From assembly GCF_029227915.1 (NCBI RefSeq), contig NC_079885.1, positions 2,294,001 to 2,358,000 on the forward strand: a stretch of 64,000 nt of DNA. The letters run 5' to 3'. Positions within the stretch are counted from its first letter, which is position 1; the number at the start of each line of letters is the position of its first letter. Source of the stretch: Hydractinia symbiolongicarpus (Eukaryota; Cnidaria; Hydrozoa; Anthoathecata; Hydractiniidae). Under the pieces are notes generated by a model. The model did no database searches. It saw nothing but the letters and a program-made list of their open reading frames with translations, and was not told the origin of the DNA. The position numbers were made by a program, and so were the translations under genes. Positions 23,834-37,375 of this stretch are shown piece by piece.

Positions 23834-26461
23834 TCGTTCGGTAAATGAGTCCTGGGTACTTTTTTGTATACTTTTGACTTTACAGGCCGAGTCCGGGATT
23901 TACGGGAAATCGCAGGTTTTCGTTTGCCGGCGATTAAACTTCTTTTAGTCAGCGTCTCGTCAAAAATGAAAACATTTTTGAAAACTACAAGTCTCATGCG
24001 TTTTAGTGGGGAAAAAAAAATTTAAAAAATCTCTTCGGGAAATGAGTTTACACCCTGGGTACTTTCTTTGTATACATTCGACTATACGGGCCAAGCCCGG
24101 GTTTACGTGAAATCGTGGTTTTCGTTTGCCGGCGATTAAACTTCTTTCATTAAGCGTCTCATCAAAAATGAAAACATTTTTGAAAACTACAAGTCTCATG
24201 CATTTTAGTGGTGAAAAGATAATTTAAAAAATCGTTTTGGAAATGAGTTTACTCACAGGGTACTTTCTTTGTATACATTCGACTATACGGGCGAAGCCCG
24301 GGATTTACTGGAAATCGCGGTTTTGGTTTGCCGGCGATTAAACCACTTTCATTAAGCGTCTCATCAAAAATGAAAACATTTCTGAAAACTACAAGTCTCG
24401 TGCGTTTTAGAGGTGAAAAAATAATTTAAAAAATCGTTCGGGAAATGAGTTTACTCCCTGGGATCTTTCTTTGTATACTTTTGAATATACGGGCCGAGTC
24501 CGGGAGTTACGGGAAGTCGTGAGTTTTCGTTTGCCGGCGATTAAACTTCTTTTATTCAGCGTCTCATCAAAAATGAAAACATTTATAAAAACTACAAGTC
24601 TCACGCGTTTTAGTGGTGAAAAAATAATTTAAAAAATCGTTCGGGAAATGAGTTTACTCCCTGGGTACTTTCTTTGTATACTTTTGACTATACGGGCCCA
24701 GTCCGGGATTTACGGGAAATCGCAGGTTTTCGTTTGCCGGCGATTAAACTTCTTTTATTCAGCGTCTCGTCAAAAATGAAATCATTTTTGAAAACTACAA
24801 GTCTCATGCGTTTTAGTGGGGAAAAAAAAAATTAAAAAATCGTTCGGGAAATGAGTTTACACCCTGGGTACTTTCTTTGTATACATTCGACTATACGGGC
24901 CAAGCCCGGGATTTACGTGAAATCGCGGTTTTCGTTTGCCGGCGATTAAACTTCTTTCATTAAGCCTCTCATTAAAAATGAAAACATTTTTGAAAACTAC
25001 AAGTCTCATGCGTTTTAGTGGTGAAAAAAAAATATAAAAAATCGTTCGGGAAATGAGTTTACTCCCTGGGTACTTTCTTCGTATACTTTTGACTATACGG
25101 GCCGAGTCCGGGGTTTACGGGAAATGGCGGGTTTTCGATTGCCGGCGATTAAACTTCTTCTAATCAGCGTCTCATCAAAAATGAAAACATTTTTGAAAAC
25201 TACAAGTCTCATGCGTTTTAGTGGTAAAAAGATAATTTAAAAAATCGGTTTGGAAATGAGTTTACTCACAGGGTACTTTCTTTGTATACATTCGACTATA
25301 CGGGCGAAGCCCGGGATTTACGGGAAATCGCGGGTTTTCGTTTGCCGGCGATTAAACCTCTTTCATTAAGAGTCTCATCAAAAATGAAAACATTTTTGAA
25401 AACTACAAGTCTCATGCGTTTTAGTGGTGAAACAATAATATAAAAAATCGTTCGGGAAATGAGTTTACTCCCTGGGATCTTTCTTTGTATACTTTTGAAT
25501 ATACGGGCCGAGTCCGGGAGTTACGGGAAGTCGTGGGTTTTCGTTTGCCGGTGATTAAACTTCTTTTATTCAGCGTCTCATCAAAAATGAAAACATTTTT
25601 AAAAACTACAAGTCTCATGGGCTTTAGTGGTGAAAAAAAAATATAAAAAATCGTTCGGGAAATGAGTTTACTCCCTGGGTACTTTCTTCGTATACTTTTG
25701 ACTATACGGGCCGAGTCCGGGGTTTACGGGAAATGGCGGGTTTTCGATTGCCGGCGATTAAACTTCTTCTAATCAGCGTCTCATCAAAAATGAAAACATT
25801 TTTGAAAACTACAAGTCTCATGCGTTTTAGTGGTAAAAAGATAATTTAAAAAATCGGTTTGGAAATGAGTTTACTCACAGGGTACTTTCTTTGTATACAT
25901 TCGACTATACGGGCGAAGCCCGGGATTTACGGGAAATCGCGGGTTTTCGTTTGCCGGCGATTAAACCTCTTTCATTAAGCGTCTCATCAAAAATGAAAAC
26001 ATTTTTGAAAACTACAAGTCTCATGCGTTTTAGTGGTGAAACAATAATATAAAAAATCGTTCGGGAAATGAGTTTACTCCCTGGGATCTTTCTTTGTATA
26101 CTTTTGAATATACGGGCCGAGTCCGGGTTTACGGGAAATCGCAGGTTTTCGTTTGCCGGCGATTAAACCTCTTTCATTAAGCGTCTCATCAAAAATGAAA
26201 ACATTTTTGAAAACTACAAGTCTCATGCGTTTTAGTGGTGAAACAATAATATAAAAAATCGTTCGGGAAATGAGTTTACTCCCTGGGATCTTTCTTTGTA
26301 TACTTTTGAATATACGGGCCGAGTCCGGGAGTTACGGGAAGTCGTGGGTTTTCGTTTGCCGGTGATTAAACTTCTTTTATTCAGCGTCTCATCAAAAATG
26401 AAAACATTTTTAAAAACTACAAGTCTCATGGGCTTTAGTGGTGAAATAATAATTTAAAAAA
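23834..26461. repeat. Zone III unit 4, 13-mer (2628 bp)
   Basis: R-S-W-X-Y-Z-V2-P-Q-V2-P-hybrid-Q. T, U and V are missing and the V2-P-Q end is partly triplicated. The hybrid at 26057-26258 starts as Q (GGGATCTTTC, GAATATACGG), passes through CCGGGTTTACGGG and CGCAGG, and ends as P (CCTCTTTCATTAAGCG, GAAACAATAATAT). R has CTTTTAGTCAGCG. Confidence 0.88.
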
Positions 26462-28683
26462 TCGTTCGGTAAATGAGTCCTGGGTACTTTTTTGTATACT
26501 TTTGACTTTACAGGCCGAGTCCGGGATTTACGGGAAATCGCAGGTTTTCGTTTGCCGGCGATTAAACTTCTTTTATTCAGCGTCTCGTCAAAAATGAAAA
26601 CATTTTTGAAAACTACAAGTCTCATGCGTTTTAGTGGGGAAAAAAAAATTTAAAAAATCGTTTGGGAAATGAGTTTACACCCTGGGTACTTTCTTTGTAT
26701 ACATTCGACTATACGGGCCAAGCCCGGGTTTACGTGAAATCGCGGTTTTCGTTTGCCGGCGATTAAACTTCTTTCATTAAGCGTCTCATCAAAAATGAAA
26801 ACATTTTTGAAAACTACAAGTCTCATGCGTTTTAGTGGGGAAAAAATAATTTAAAAAATCGTTCTGGAAATGAGTTTACTCACAGGGTACTTTCTTTGTA
26901 TACATTCGACTATACGGGCCAAGCCCGGGATTTACAGGAAATCGCGGGTTTTCGTTTGCCGGCGATTAAACCTCTTTCATTAAGCGTCTCATCAAAAATA
27001 AAAACGTTTTTGAAAACTACAAGTCTCATGCGTTTTAGTGGTGAAAAAAAAATTTAAAAAATCGTTCGGGAAATGAGTTTACACCCTGGGTACTTTCTTT
27101 GTATACATTCGACTATACGGGCCAAGCCCGGGATTTACGTGAAATCGCGGGTTTTTGTTTGCAGGCGATTAAACCTCTTTCATTAAGCGTCTCATCAAAA
27201 ATGAAAACATTTTTGAAAACTACAAGTCTCATGCATTTTAGTGGTGAAAAGATAATTTAAAAAATCGTTTTGGAAATGAGTTTACTCACAGGGTACTTTC
27301 TTTGTATACATTCGACTATACTGGCGAAGCCCGGGATTTACTGGAAATCGCGGTTTTGGTTTGCCGGCGATTAAACCACTTTCATTAAGCGTCTCATCAA
27401 AAATGAAAACATTTCTGAAAACTACAAGTCTCATGCATTTTAGTGGTGAAAAGATAATTTAAAAAATCGTTCGGGAAATGAGTTTACTCCCTGGGATCTT
27501 TCTTTGTATACTTTTGAATATACGGGCCGAGTCCGGGAGTTACGGGAAGTCGTGAGTTTTCGTTTGCCGGCGATTAAACTTCTTTTATTCAGCGTCTCAT
27601 CAAAAATGAAAATATTTTTAAAAACTACAAGTCTCACGCGTTTTAGTGGTGAAAAAATAATTTAAAAAATCGTTCGGGAGATGAGTTTACTCCCTGGGTA
27701 CTTTCTTTGTATACTTTTGACTATACGGGCCCAGTCCGGGATTTACGGGAAATCGCAGGTTTTCGTTTGCCGGCGATTAAACTTCTTTTATTCAGCGTCT
27801 CGTCAAAAATGAAATCATTTTTGAAAACTACAAGTCTCATGCGTTTTAGTGGGGAAAAAAAAATTTAAAAAATCGTTCGGGAAATGAGTTTACACCCTGG
27901 GTACTTTCTTTGTATACATTCGACTATACGGGCCAAGCCCGGGATTTACGTGAAATCGCGGTTTTCGTTTGCCGGCGATTAAACTTCTTTCATTAAGCGT
28001 CTCATTAAAAATGAAAACATTTTTGAAAACTACAAGTCTCATGCGTTTTAGTGGTGAAAAAAAAATATAAAAAATCGTTCGGGAAATGAGTTTACTCCCT
28101 GGGTACTTTCTTCGTATACTTTTGACTATACGGGCCGAGTCCGGGGTTTACGGGAAATGGCGGGTTTTCGATTGCCGGCGATTAAACTTCTTCTAATCAG
28201 CGTCTCATTAAAAATGAAAACATTTTTGAAAACTACAAGTCTCATGCGTTTTAGTGGTAAAAAGATAATTTAAAAAATCGGTTTGGAAATGAGTTTACTC
28301 ACAGGGTACTTTCTTTGTATACATTCGACTATACGGGCGAAGCCCGGGATTTACGGGAAATCGCGGGTTTTCGTTTGCCGGCGATTAAACCTCTTTCATT
28401 AAGCGTCTCATCAAAAATGAAAACATTTTTGAAAACTACAAGTCTCATGCGTTTTAGTGGTGAAACAATAATATAAAAAATCGTTCGGGAAATGAGTTTA
28501 CTCCCTGGGATCTTTCTTTGTATACTTTTGAATATACGGGCCGAGTCCGGGAGTTACGGGAAGTCGTGGGTTTTCGTTTGCCGGTGATTAAACTTCTTTT
28601 ATTCAGCGTCTCATCAAAAATGAAAACATTTTTAAAAACTACAAGTCTCATGGGCTTTAGTGGTGAAATAATAATTTAAAAAA
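26462..28683. repeat. Zone III unit 5, 11-mer (2222 bp)
   Basis: R-S-T-U-W-X-Y-Z-V2-P-Q, same order, length and W variant as the unit at 21612, offset 4850 bp. Confidence 0.9.
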
Positions 28684-31600
28684 TCGTTCGGTAAATGAGT
28701 CCTGGGTACTTTTTTGTATACTTTTGACTTTACAGGCCGAGTCCGGGATTTACGGGAAATCGCAGGTTTTCGTTTGCCGGCGATTAAACTTCTTTTAGTC
28801 AGCGTCTCGTCAAAAATGAAAACATTTTTGAAAACTACAAGTCTCATGCGTTTTAGTGGGGAAAAAAAAATTTAAAAAATCGTTCGGGAAATGAGTTTAC
28901 ACCCTGGGTACTTTCTTTGTATACATTCGACTATACGGGCCAAGCCCGGGTTTACGTGAAATCGCGGTTTTCGTTTGCCGGCGATTAAACTTCTTTCATT
29001 AAGCGTCTCATCAAAAATGAAAACATTTTTGAAAACTACAAGTCTCATGCATTTTAGTGGTGAAAAGATAATTTAAAAAATCGTTTTGGAAATGAGTTTA
29101 CTCACAGGGTACTTTATTTGTATACATTCGACTATACGGGCGAAGCCCGGGATTTACTGGAAATCGCGGTTTTGGTTTGCCGGCGATTAAACCACTTTCA
29201 TTAAGCGTCTCATCAAAAATGAAAACATTTCTGAAAACTACAAGTCTCGTGCGTTTTAGAGGTGAAAAAATAATTTAAAAAATCGTTCGGGAAATGAGAT
29301 TACTCCCTGGGATCTTTCTTTGTATACTTTTGAATATACGGGCCGAGTCCGGGAGTTACGGGAAGTCGTGAGTTTTTGTTTGCCGGCGATTAAACTTCTT
29401 TTATTCAGCGTCTCATCAAAAATGAAAACATTTATAAAAACTACAAGTCTCACGCGTTTTAGTGGTGAAAAAATAATTTAAAAAATCGTTCGGGAAATGA
29501 GTTTACTCCCTGGGTACTTTCTTTGTATACTTTTGACTATACGGGCCCAGTCCGGGATTTACGGGAAATCGCAGGTTTTCGTTTGCCGGCGATTAAACTT
29601 CTTTTATTCAGCGTCTCGTCAAAAATGAAATCATTTTTGAAAACTACAAGTCTCATGCGTTTTAGTGGGGAAAAAAAAATTTAAAAAATCGTTCGGGAAA
29701 TGAGTTTACACCCTGGGTACTTTCTTTGTATACATTCGACTATACGGGCCAAGCCCGGGATTTACGTGAAATCGCGGTTTTCGTTTGCCGGCGATTAAAC
29801 TTCTTTCATTAAGCGTCTCATTAAAAATGAAAACATTTTTGAAAACTACAAGTCTCATGCGTTTTAGTGGTGAAAAAAAAATATAAAAAATCGTTCGGGA
29901 AATGAGTTTACTCCCTGGGTACTTTCTTCGTATACTTTTGACTATACGGGCCGAGTCCGGGGTTTACGGGAAATGGCGGGTTTTCGATTGCCGGCGATTA
30001 AACTTCTTCTAATCAGCGTCTCATCAAAAATGAAAACATTTTTGAAAACTACAAGTCTCATGCGTTTTAGTGGTAAAAAGATAATTTAAAAAATCGGTTT
30101 GGAAATGAGTTTACTCACAGGGTACTTTCTTTGTATACATTCGACTATACGGGCCAAGCCCGGGTTTACGTGAAATCGCGGTTTTCGTTTGCCGGCGATT
30201 AAACTTCTTTCATTAAGCGTCTCATCAAAAATGAAAACATTTTTGAAAACTACAAGTCTCATGCATTTTAGTGGTGAAAAGATAATTTAAAAAATCGTTT
30301 TGGAAATGAGTTTACTCACAGGGTACTTTCTTTGTATACATTCGACTATACGGGCGAAGCCCGGGATTTACTGGAAATCGCGGTTTTGGTTTGCCGGCGA
30401 TTAAACCACTTTCATTAAGCGTCTCATCAAAAATGAAAACATTTCTGAAAACTACAAGTCTCGTGCGTTTTAGAGGTGAAAAAATAATTTAAAAAATCGT
30501 TCGGGAAATGAGTTTACTCCCTGGGATCTTTCTTTGTATACTTTTGAATATACGGGCCGAGTCCGGGAGTTACGGGAAGTCGTGAGTTTTTGTTTGCCGG
30601 CGATTAAACTTCTTTTATTCAGCGTCTCATCAAAAATGAAAACATTTATAAAAACTACAAGTCTCACGCGTTTTAGTGGTGAAAAAATAATTTAAAAAAT
30701 CGTTCGGGAAATGAGTTTACTCCCTGGGTACTTTCTTTGTATACTTTTGACTATACGGGCCCAGTCCGGGATTTACGGGAAATCGCAGGTTTTCGTTTGC
30801 CGGCGATTAAACTTCTTTTATTCAGCGTCTCGTCAAAAATGAAATCATTTTTGAAAACTACAAGTCTCATGCGTTTTAGTGGGGAAAAAAAAATTTAAAA
30901 AATCGTTCGGGAAATGAGTTTACACCCTGGGTACTTTCTTTGTATACATTCGACTATACGGGCCAAGCCCGGGATTTACGTGAAATCGCGGTTTTCGTTT
31001 GCCGGCGATTAAACTTCTTTCATTAAGCGTCTCATTAAAAATGAAAACATTTTTGAAAACTACAAGTCTCATGCGTTTTAGTGGTGAAAAAAAAATATAA
31101 AAAATCGTTCGGGAAATGAGTTTACTCCCTGGGTACTTTCTTCGTATACTTTTGACTATACGGGCCGAGTCCGGGGTTTACGGGAAATGGCGGGTTTTCG
31201 ATTGCCGGCGATTAAACTTCTTCTAATCAGCGTCTCATCAAAAATGAAAACATTTTTGAAAACTACAAGTCTCATGCGTTTTAGTGGTAAAAAGATAATT
31301 TAAAAAATCGGTTTGGAAATGAGTTTACTCACAGGGTACTTTCTTTGTATACATTCGACTATACGGGCGAAGCCCGGGATTTACGGGAAATCGCGGGTTT
31401 TCGTTTGCCGGCGATTAAACCTCTTTCATTAAGAGTCTCATCAAAAATGAAAACATTTTTGAAAACTACAAGTCTCATGCGTTTTAGTGGTGAAACAATA
31501 ATATAAAAAATCGTTCGGGAAATGAGTTTACTCCCTGGGATCTTTCTTTGTATACTTTTGAATATACGGGCCGAGTCCGGGAGTTACGGGAAGTCGTGGG

Positions 31601-32525
31601 TTTTCGTTTGCCGGTGATTAAACTTCTTTTATTCAGCGTCTCATCAAAAATGAAAACATTTTTAAAAACTACAAGTCTCATGGGCTTTAGTGGTGAAAAA
31701 AAAATATAAAAAATCGTTCGGGAAATGAGTTTACTCCCTGGGTACTTTCTTCGTATACTTTTGACTATACGGGCCGAGTCCGGGGTTTACGGGAAATGGC
31801 GGGTTTTCGATTGCCGGCGATTAAACTTCTTCTAATCAGCGTCTCATCAAAAATGAAAACATTTTTGAAAACTACAAGTCTCATGCGTTTTAGTGGTAAA
31901 AAGATAATTTAAAAAATCGGTTTGGAAATGAGTTTACTCACAGGGTACTTTCTTCGTATACTTTTGACTATACGGGCCGAGTCCGGGGTTTACGGGAAAT
32001 GGCGGGTTTTCGATTGCCGGCGATTAAACTTCTTCTAATCAGCGTCTCATCAAAAATGAAAACATTTTTGAAAACTACAAGTCTCATGCGTTTTAGTGGT
32101 AAAAAGATAATTTAAAAAATCGGTTTGGAAATGAGTTTACTCACAGGGTACTTTCTTTGTATACATTCGACTATACGGGCGAAGCCCGGGATTTACGGGA
32201 AATCGCGGGTTTTCGTTTGCCGGCGATTAAACCTCTTTCATTAAGCGTCTCATCAAAAATGAAAACATTTTTGAAAACTACAAGTCTCATGCGTTTTAGT
32301 GGTGAAACAATAATATAAAAAATCGTTCGGGAAATGAGTTTACTCCCTGGGATCTTTCTTTGTATACTTTTGAATATACGGGCCGAGTCCGGGAGTTACG
32401 GGAAGTCGTGGGTTTTCGTTTGCCGGTGATTAAAATTCTTTTATTCAGCGTCTCATCAAAAATGAAAACATTTTTAAAAACTACAAGTCTCATGGGCTTT
32501 AGTGGTGAAATAATAATTTAAAAAA
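28684..32525. repeat. Zone III unit 6, 19-mer (3842 bp)
   Basis: R-S-W-X-Y-Z-V2-[P/S]-W-X-Y-Z-V2-P-Q-V2-[P/V2]-P-Q, the largest unit. The P/S hybrid (30094-30294) starts TTGGAAATGAG...CACAGGG as P and becomes CCAAGCCCGGGTTTACGTG as S. The P/V2 hybrid (31917-32119) switches after the CACAGGGTACTTTC block to TTCGTATACTTTTG. W-X-Y-Z-V2-hybrid is tandemly duplicated at a 1214-bp spacing. Both X copies share GAGTTTTTGTTTGCC. Confidence 0.88.
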
Positions 32526-34545
32526 TCGTTCGGTAAATGAGTCCTGGGTACTTTTTTGTATACTTTTGACTTTACAGGCCGAGTCCGGGATTTACGGGAA
32601 ATCGCAGGTTTTCGTTTGCGGGCGATAAAACTTCTTTTATTCAGCGTCTCGTCAAAAATGAAAACATTTTTGAAAACTACAAGTCTCATGCGTTTTAGTG
32701 GGGAAAAAAAAATTTAAAAAATCGTTCGGGAAATGAGTTTACACCCTGGGTACTTTCTTTGTATACATTCGACTATACGGGCTAAGCCCGGGATTTACGT
32801 GAAATCGCGGGTTTTTGTTTGCAGGCGATTAAACCTCTTTCATTAAGCGTCTCATCAAAAATGAAAACATTTTTGAAAACTACAAGTCTCATGCGTTTTA
32901 GTGGTGAAAAAATAATATAAAAAATCGTTTGGGAAATGAGTTTACTCCCTGGGTACTTTCTTCGTATACTTTTGACTATACGGGCCGAGTCCGGGGTTTA
33001 CGGGAAATGGCGGGTTTTCGTTTGCCGGCGATTAAACTTCTTTTAATCAGCGTCGCATCAAAAATGAAAACATTTTTGAAAACTACAAGTCCCATGCGTT
33101 TTAGTGGTAAAAAGATAATTTAAAAAATCGTTTTGGAAATGAGTTTACTCACAGGGTACTTTCTTTGTATACATTCGACTATACGGGCGAAGCCCGGGAT
33201 TTACTGGAAATCGCGGTTTTGGTTTGCCGGCGATTAAACCACTTTCATTAAGCGTCTCATCAAAAATGAAAACATTTCTGAAAACTACAAGTCTCATGCG
33301 TTTTAGAGGTGAAAAAATAATTTAAAAAATCGTTCGGGAAATGAGTTTACTCCCTGGGATCTTTCTTTGTATACTTTTGAATATACGGGCCGAGTCCGGG
33401 AGTTACGGGAAGTCGTGAGTTTTCGTTTGCCGGCGATTAAACTTCTTTTATTCAGCGTCTCATCAAAAATGAAAACATTTTTAAAAACTACAAGTCTCAC
33501 GCGTTTTAGTGGTGAAAAAATAATTTAAAAAATCGTTCGGGAAATGAGTTTACTCCCTGGGTACTTTCTTTGTATACTTTTGACTATACGGGCCCAGTCC
33601 GGGATTTACGGGAAATCGCAGGTTTTCGTTTGCCGGCGATTAAACTTCTTTTATTCAGCGTCTCGTCAAAAATGAAATCATTTTTGAAAACTACAAGTCT
33701 CATGCGTTTTAGTGGGGAAAAAAAATTTAAAAAATCGTTCGGGAAATGAGTTTACACCATGGGTACTTTCTTTGTATACATTCGACTATACGGGCCAAGC
33801 CCGGAATTTACGTGAAATCGCGGTTTTCGTTTGCCGGCGATTAAACTTCTTTCATTAAGCGTCTCATCAAAAATGAAAACATTTTTGAAAACTACAAGTC
33901 TCATGCGTTTTAGTGGTGAAAAAAAAATATAAAAAATCGTTCGGGAAATGAGTTTACTCCCTGGGTACTTTCTTCGTATACTTTTGACTATACGGGCCGA
34001 GTCCGGGGTTTACGGGAAATGGCGGGTTTTCGATTGCCGGCGATTAAACTTCTTCTAATCAGCGTCTCATCAAAAATGAAAACATTTTTGAAAACTACAA
34101 GTCTCATGCGTTTTAGTGGTAAAAAGATAATTTAAAAAATCGGTTTGGAAATGAGTTTACTCACAGGGTACTTTCTTTGTATACATTCGACTATACGGGC
34201 GAAGCCCGGGATTTACGGGAAATCGCGGGTTTTCGTTTGCCGGCGATTAAACCTCTTTCATTAAGCGTCTCATCAAAAATGAAAACATTTTTGAAAACTA
34301 CAAGTCTCATGCGTTTTAGTGGTGAAACAATAATATAAAAAATCGTTCGGGAAATGAGTTTACTCCCTGGGATCTTTCTTTGTATACTTTTGAATATACG
34401 GGCCGAGTCCGGGAGTTACGGGAAGTCGTGGGTTTTCGTTTGCCGGTGATTAAACTTCTTTTATTCAGCGTCTCATCAAAAATGAAAACATTTTTAAAAA
34501 CTACAAGTCTCATGGGCTTTAGTGGTGAAATAATAATTTAAAAAA
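32526..34545. repeat. Zone III unit 7, 10-mer (2020 bp)
   Basis: R-U-V-W-X-Y-Z-V2-P-Q, lacking S and T. R has the variants TTGCGGGCGATAAAAC and so differs slightly from the other R monomers. From U onward it matches 19.8-21.6 kb at an offset of about 12934. Confidence 0.88.
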
Positions 34546-37375
34546 TCGTTCGGTAAATGAGTCCTGGGTACTTTTTTGTATACTTTTGACTTTACAGGCC
34601 GAGTCCGGGATTTACGGGAAATCGCAGGTTTTCGTTTGCCGGCGATTAAACTTCTTTTATTCAGCGTCTCGTCAAAAATGAAAACATTTTTGAAAACTAC
34701 AAGTCTCATGCGTTTTAGTGGGGAAAAAAAAATTTAAAAAATCGTTTGGGAAATGAGTTTACACCCTGGGTACTTTCTTTGTATACATTCGACTATACGG
34801 GCCAAGCCCGGGTTTACGTGAAATCGCGGTTTTCGTTTGCCGGCGATTAAACTTCTTTCATTAAGCGTCTCATCAAAAATGAAAACATTTTTGAAAACTA
34901 CAAGTCTCATGCGTTTTAGTGGGGAAAAAATAATTTAAAAAATCGTTCTGGAAATGAGTTTACTCACAGGGTACTTTCTTTGTATACATTCGACTATACG
35001 GGCCAAGCCCGGGATTTACAGGAAATCGCGGGTTTTCGTTTGCCGGCGATTAAACCTCTTTCATTAAGCGTCTCATCAAAAATAAAAACGTTTTTGAAAA
35101 CTACAAGTCTCATGCGTTTTAGTGGTGAAAAAAAAATTTAAAAAATCGTTCGGGAAATGAGTTTACACCCCGGGTACTTTCTTTGTATACATTCGACTAT
35201 ACGGGCCAAGCCCGGGATTTACGTGAAATCGCGGGTTTTTGTTTGCAGGCGATTAAACCTCTTTCATTAAGCGTCTCATCAAAAATGAAAACATTTTTGA
35301 AAACTACAAGTCTCATGCATTTTAGTGGTGAAAAGATAATTTAAAAAATCGTTTTGGAAATGAGTTTACTCACAGGGTACTTTCTTTGTATACATTCGAC
35401 TATACGGGCCAAGCCCGGGATTTACAGGAAATCGCGGGTTTTCGTTTGCCGGCGATTAAACCTCTTTCATTAAGCGTCTCATCAAAAATAAAAACATTTT
35501 TGAAAACTACAAGTCTCATGCGTTTTAGTGGTGAAAAAAAAATTTAAAAAATCGTTCGGGAAATGAGTTTACACCCTGGGTACTTTCTTTGTATACATTC
35601 GACTATACGGGCTAAGCCCGGGATTTACGTGAAATCGCGGGTTTTTGTTTGCAGGCGATTAAACCTCTTTCATTAAGCGTCTCATCAAAAATGAAAACAT
35701 TTTTGAAAACTACAAGTCTCATGCGTTTTAGTGGTGAAAAAATAATATAGAAAATCGTTTGGGAAATGAGTTTACTCCCTGGGTACTTTCTTCGTATACT
35801 TTTGACTATACGGGCCGAGTCCGGGGTTTACGGGAAATGGCGGGTTTTCGTTTGCCGGCGATTAAACTTCTTTTAATCAGCGTCGCATCAAAAATGAAAA
35901 CATTTTTGAAAACTACAAGTCCCATTCGTTTTAGTGGTAAAAAGATAATTTAAAAAATCGTTTTGGAAATGAGTTTACTCACAGGGTACTTTCTTTGTAT
36001 ACATTCGACTATACGGGCGAAGCCCGGGATTTACTGGAAATCGCGGTTTTGGTTTGCCGGCGATTAAACCACTTTCATTAAGCGTCTCATCAAAAATGAA
36101 AACATTTCTGAAAACTACAAGTCTCATGCGTTTTAGAGGTGAAAAAATAATTTAAAAAATCGTTCGGGAAATGAGTTTACTCCCTGGGATCTTTCTTTGT
36201 ATACTTTTGAATATACGGGCCGAGTCCGGGAGTTACGGGAAGTCGTGAGTTTTCGTTTGCCGGCGATTAAACTTCTTTTATTCAGCGTCTCATCAAAAAT
36301 GAAAACATTTTTAAAAACTACAAGTCTCACGCGTTTTAGTGGTGAAAAAATAATTTAAAAAATCGTTCGGGAAATGAGTTTACTCCCTGGGTACTTTCTT
36401 TGTATACTTTTGACTATACGGGCCCAGTCCGGGATTTACGGGAAATCGCAGGTTTTCGTTTGCCGGCGATTAAACTTCTTTTATTCAGCGTCTCGTCAAA
36501 AATGAAATCATTTTTGAAAACTACAAGTCTCATGCGTTTTAGTGGGGAAAAAAAATTTAAAAAATCGTTCGGGAAATGAGTTTACACCCTGGGTACTTTC
36601 TTTGTATACATTCGACTATACGGGCCAAGCCGGGAATTTACGTGAAATCGCGGTTTTCGTTTGCCGGCGATTAAACTTCTTTCATTAAGCGTCTCATCAA
36701 AAATGAAAACATTTTTGAAAACTACAAGTCTCATGCGTTTTAGTGGTGAAAAAAAAATATAAAAAATCGTTCGGGAAATGAGTTTACTCCCTGGGTACTT
36801 TCTTCGTATACTTTTGACTATACGGGCCGAGTCCGGGGTTTACGGGAAATGGCGGGTTTTCGATTGCCGGCGATTAAACTTCTTCTAATCAGCGTCTCAT
36901 CAAAAATGAAAACATTTTTGAAAACTACAAGTCTCATGCGTTTTAGTGGTAAAAAGATAATTTAAAAAATCGGTTTGGAAATGAGTTTACTCACAGGGTA
37001 CTTTCTTTGTATACATTCGACTATACGGGCGAAGCCCGGGATTTACGGGAAATCGCGGGTTTTCGTTTGCCGGCGATTAAACCTCTTTCATTAAGCGTCT
37101 CATCAAAAATGAAAACATTTTTGAAAACTACAAGTCTCATGCGTTTTAGTGGTGAAACAATAATATAAAAAATCGTTCGGGAAATGAGTTTACTCCCTGG
37201 GATCTTTCTTTGTATACTTTTGAATATACGGGCCGAGTCCGGGAGTTACGGGAAGTCGTGGGTTTTCGTTTGCCGGTGATTAAACTTCTTTTATTCAGCG
37301 TCTCATCAAAAATGAAAACATTTTTAAAAACTACAAGTCTCATGGGCTTTAGTGGTGAAATAATAATTTAAAAAA
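34546..37375. repeat. Zone III unit 8, 14-mer (2830 bp)
   Basis: R-S-T-U-T-U-V-W-X-Y-Z-V2-P-Q, the same length and order as 18782-21611, offset 15764 bp. A few changes separate the copies, such as CACCCCGGGTAC near 35170 and AATATAGAAAATCG near 35750. Confidence 0.9.
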
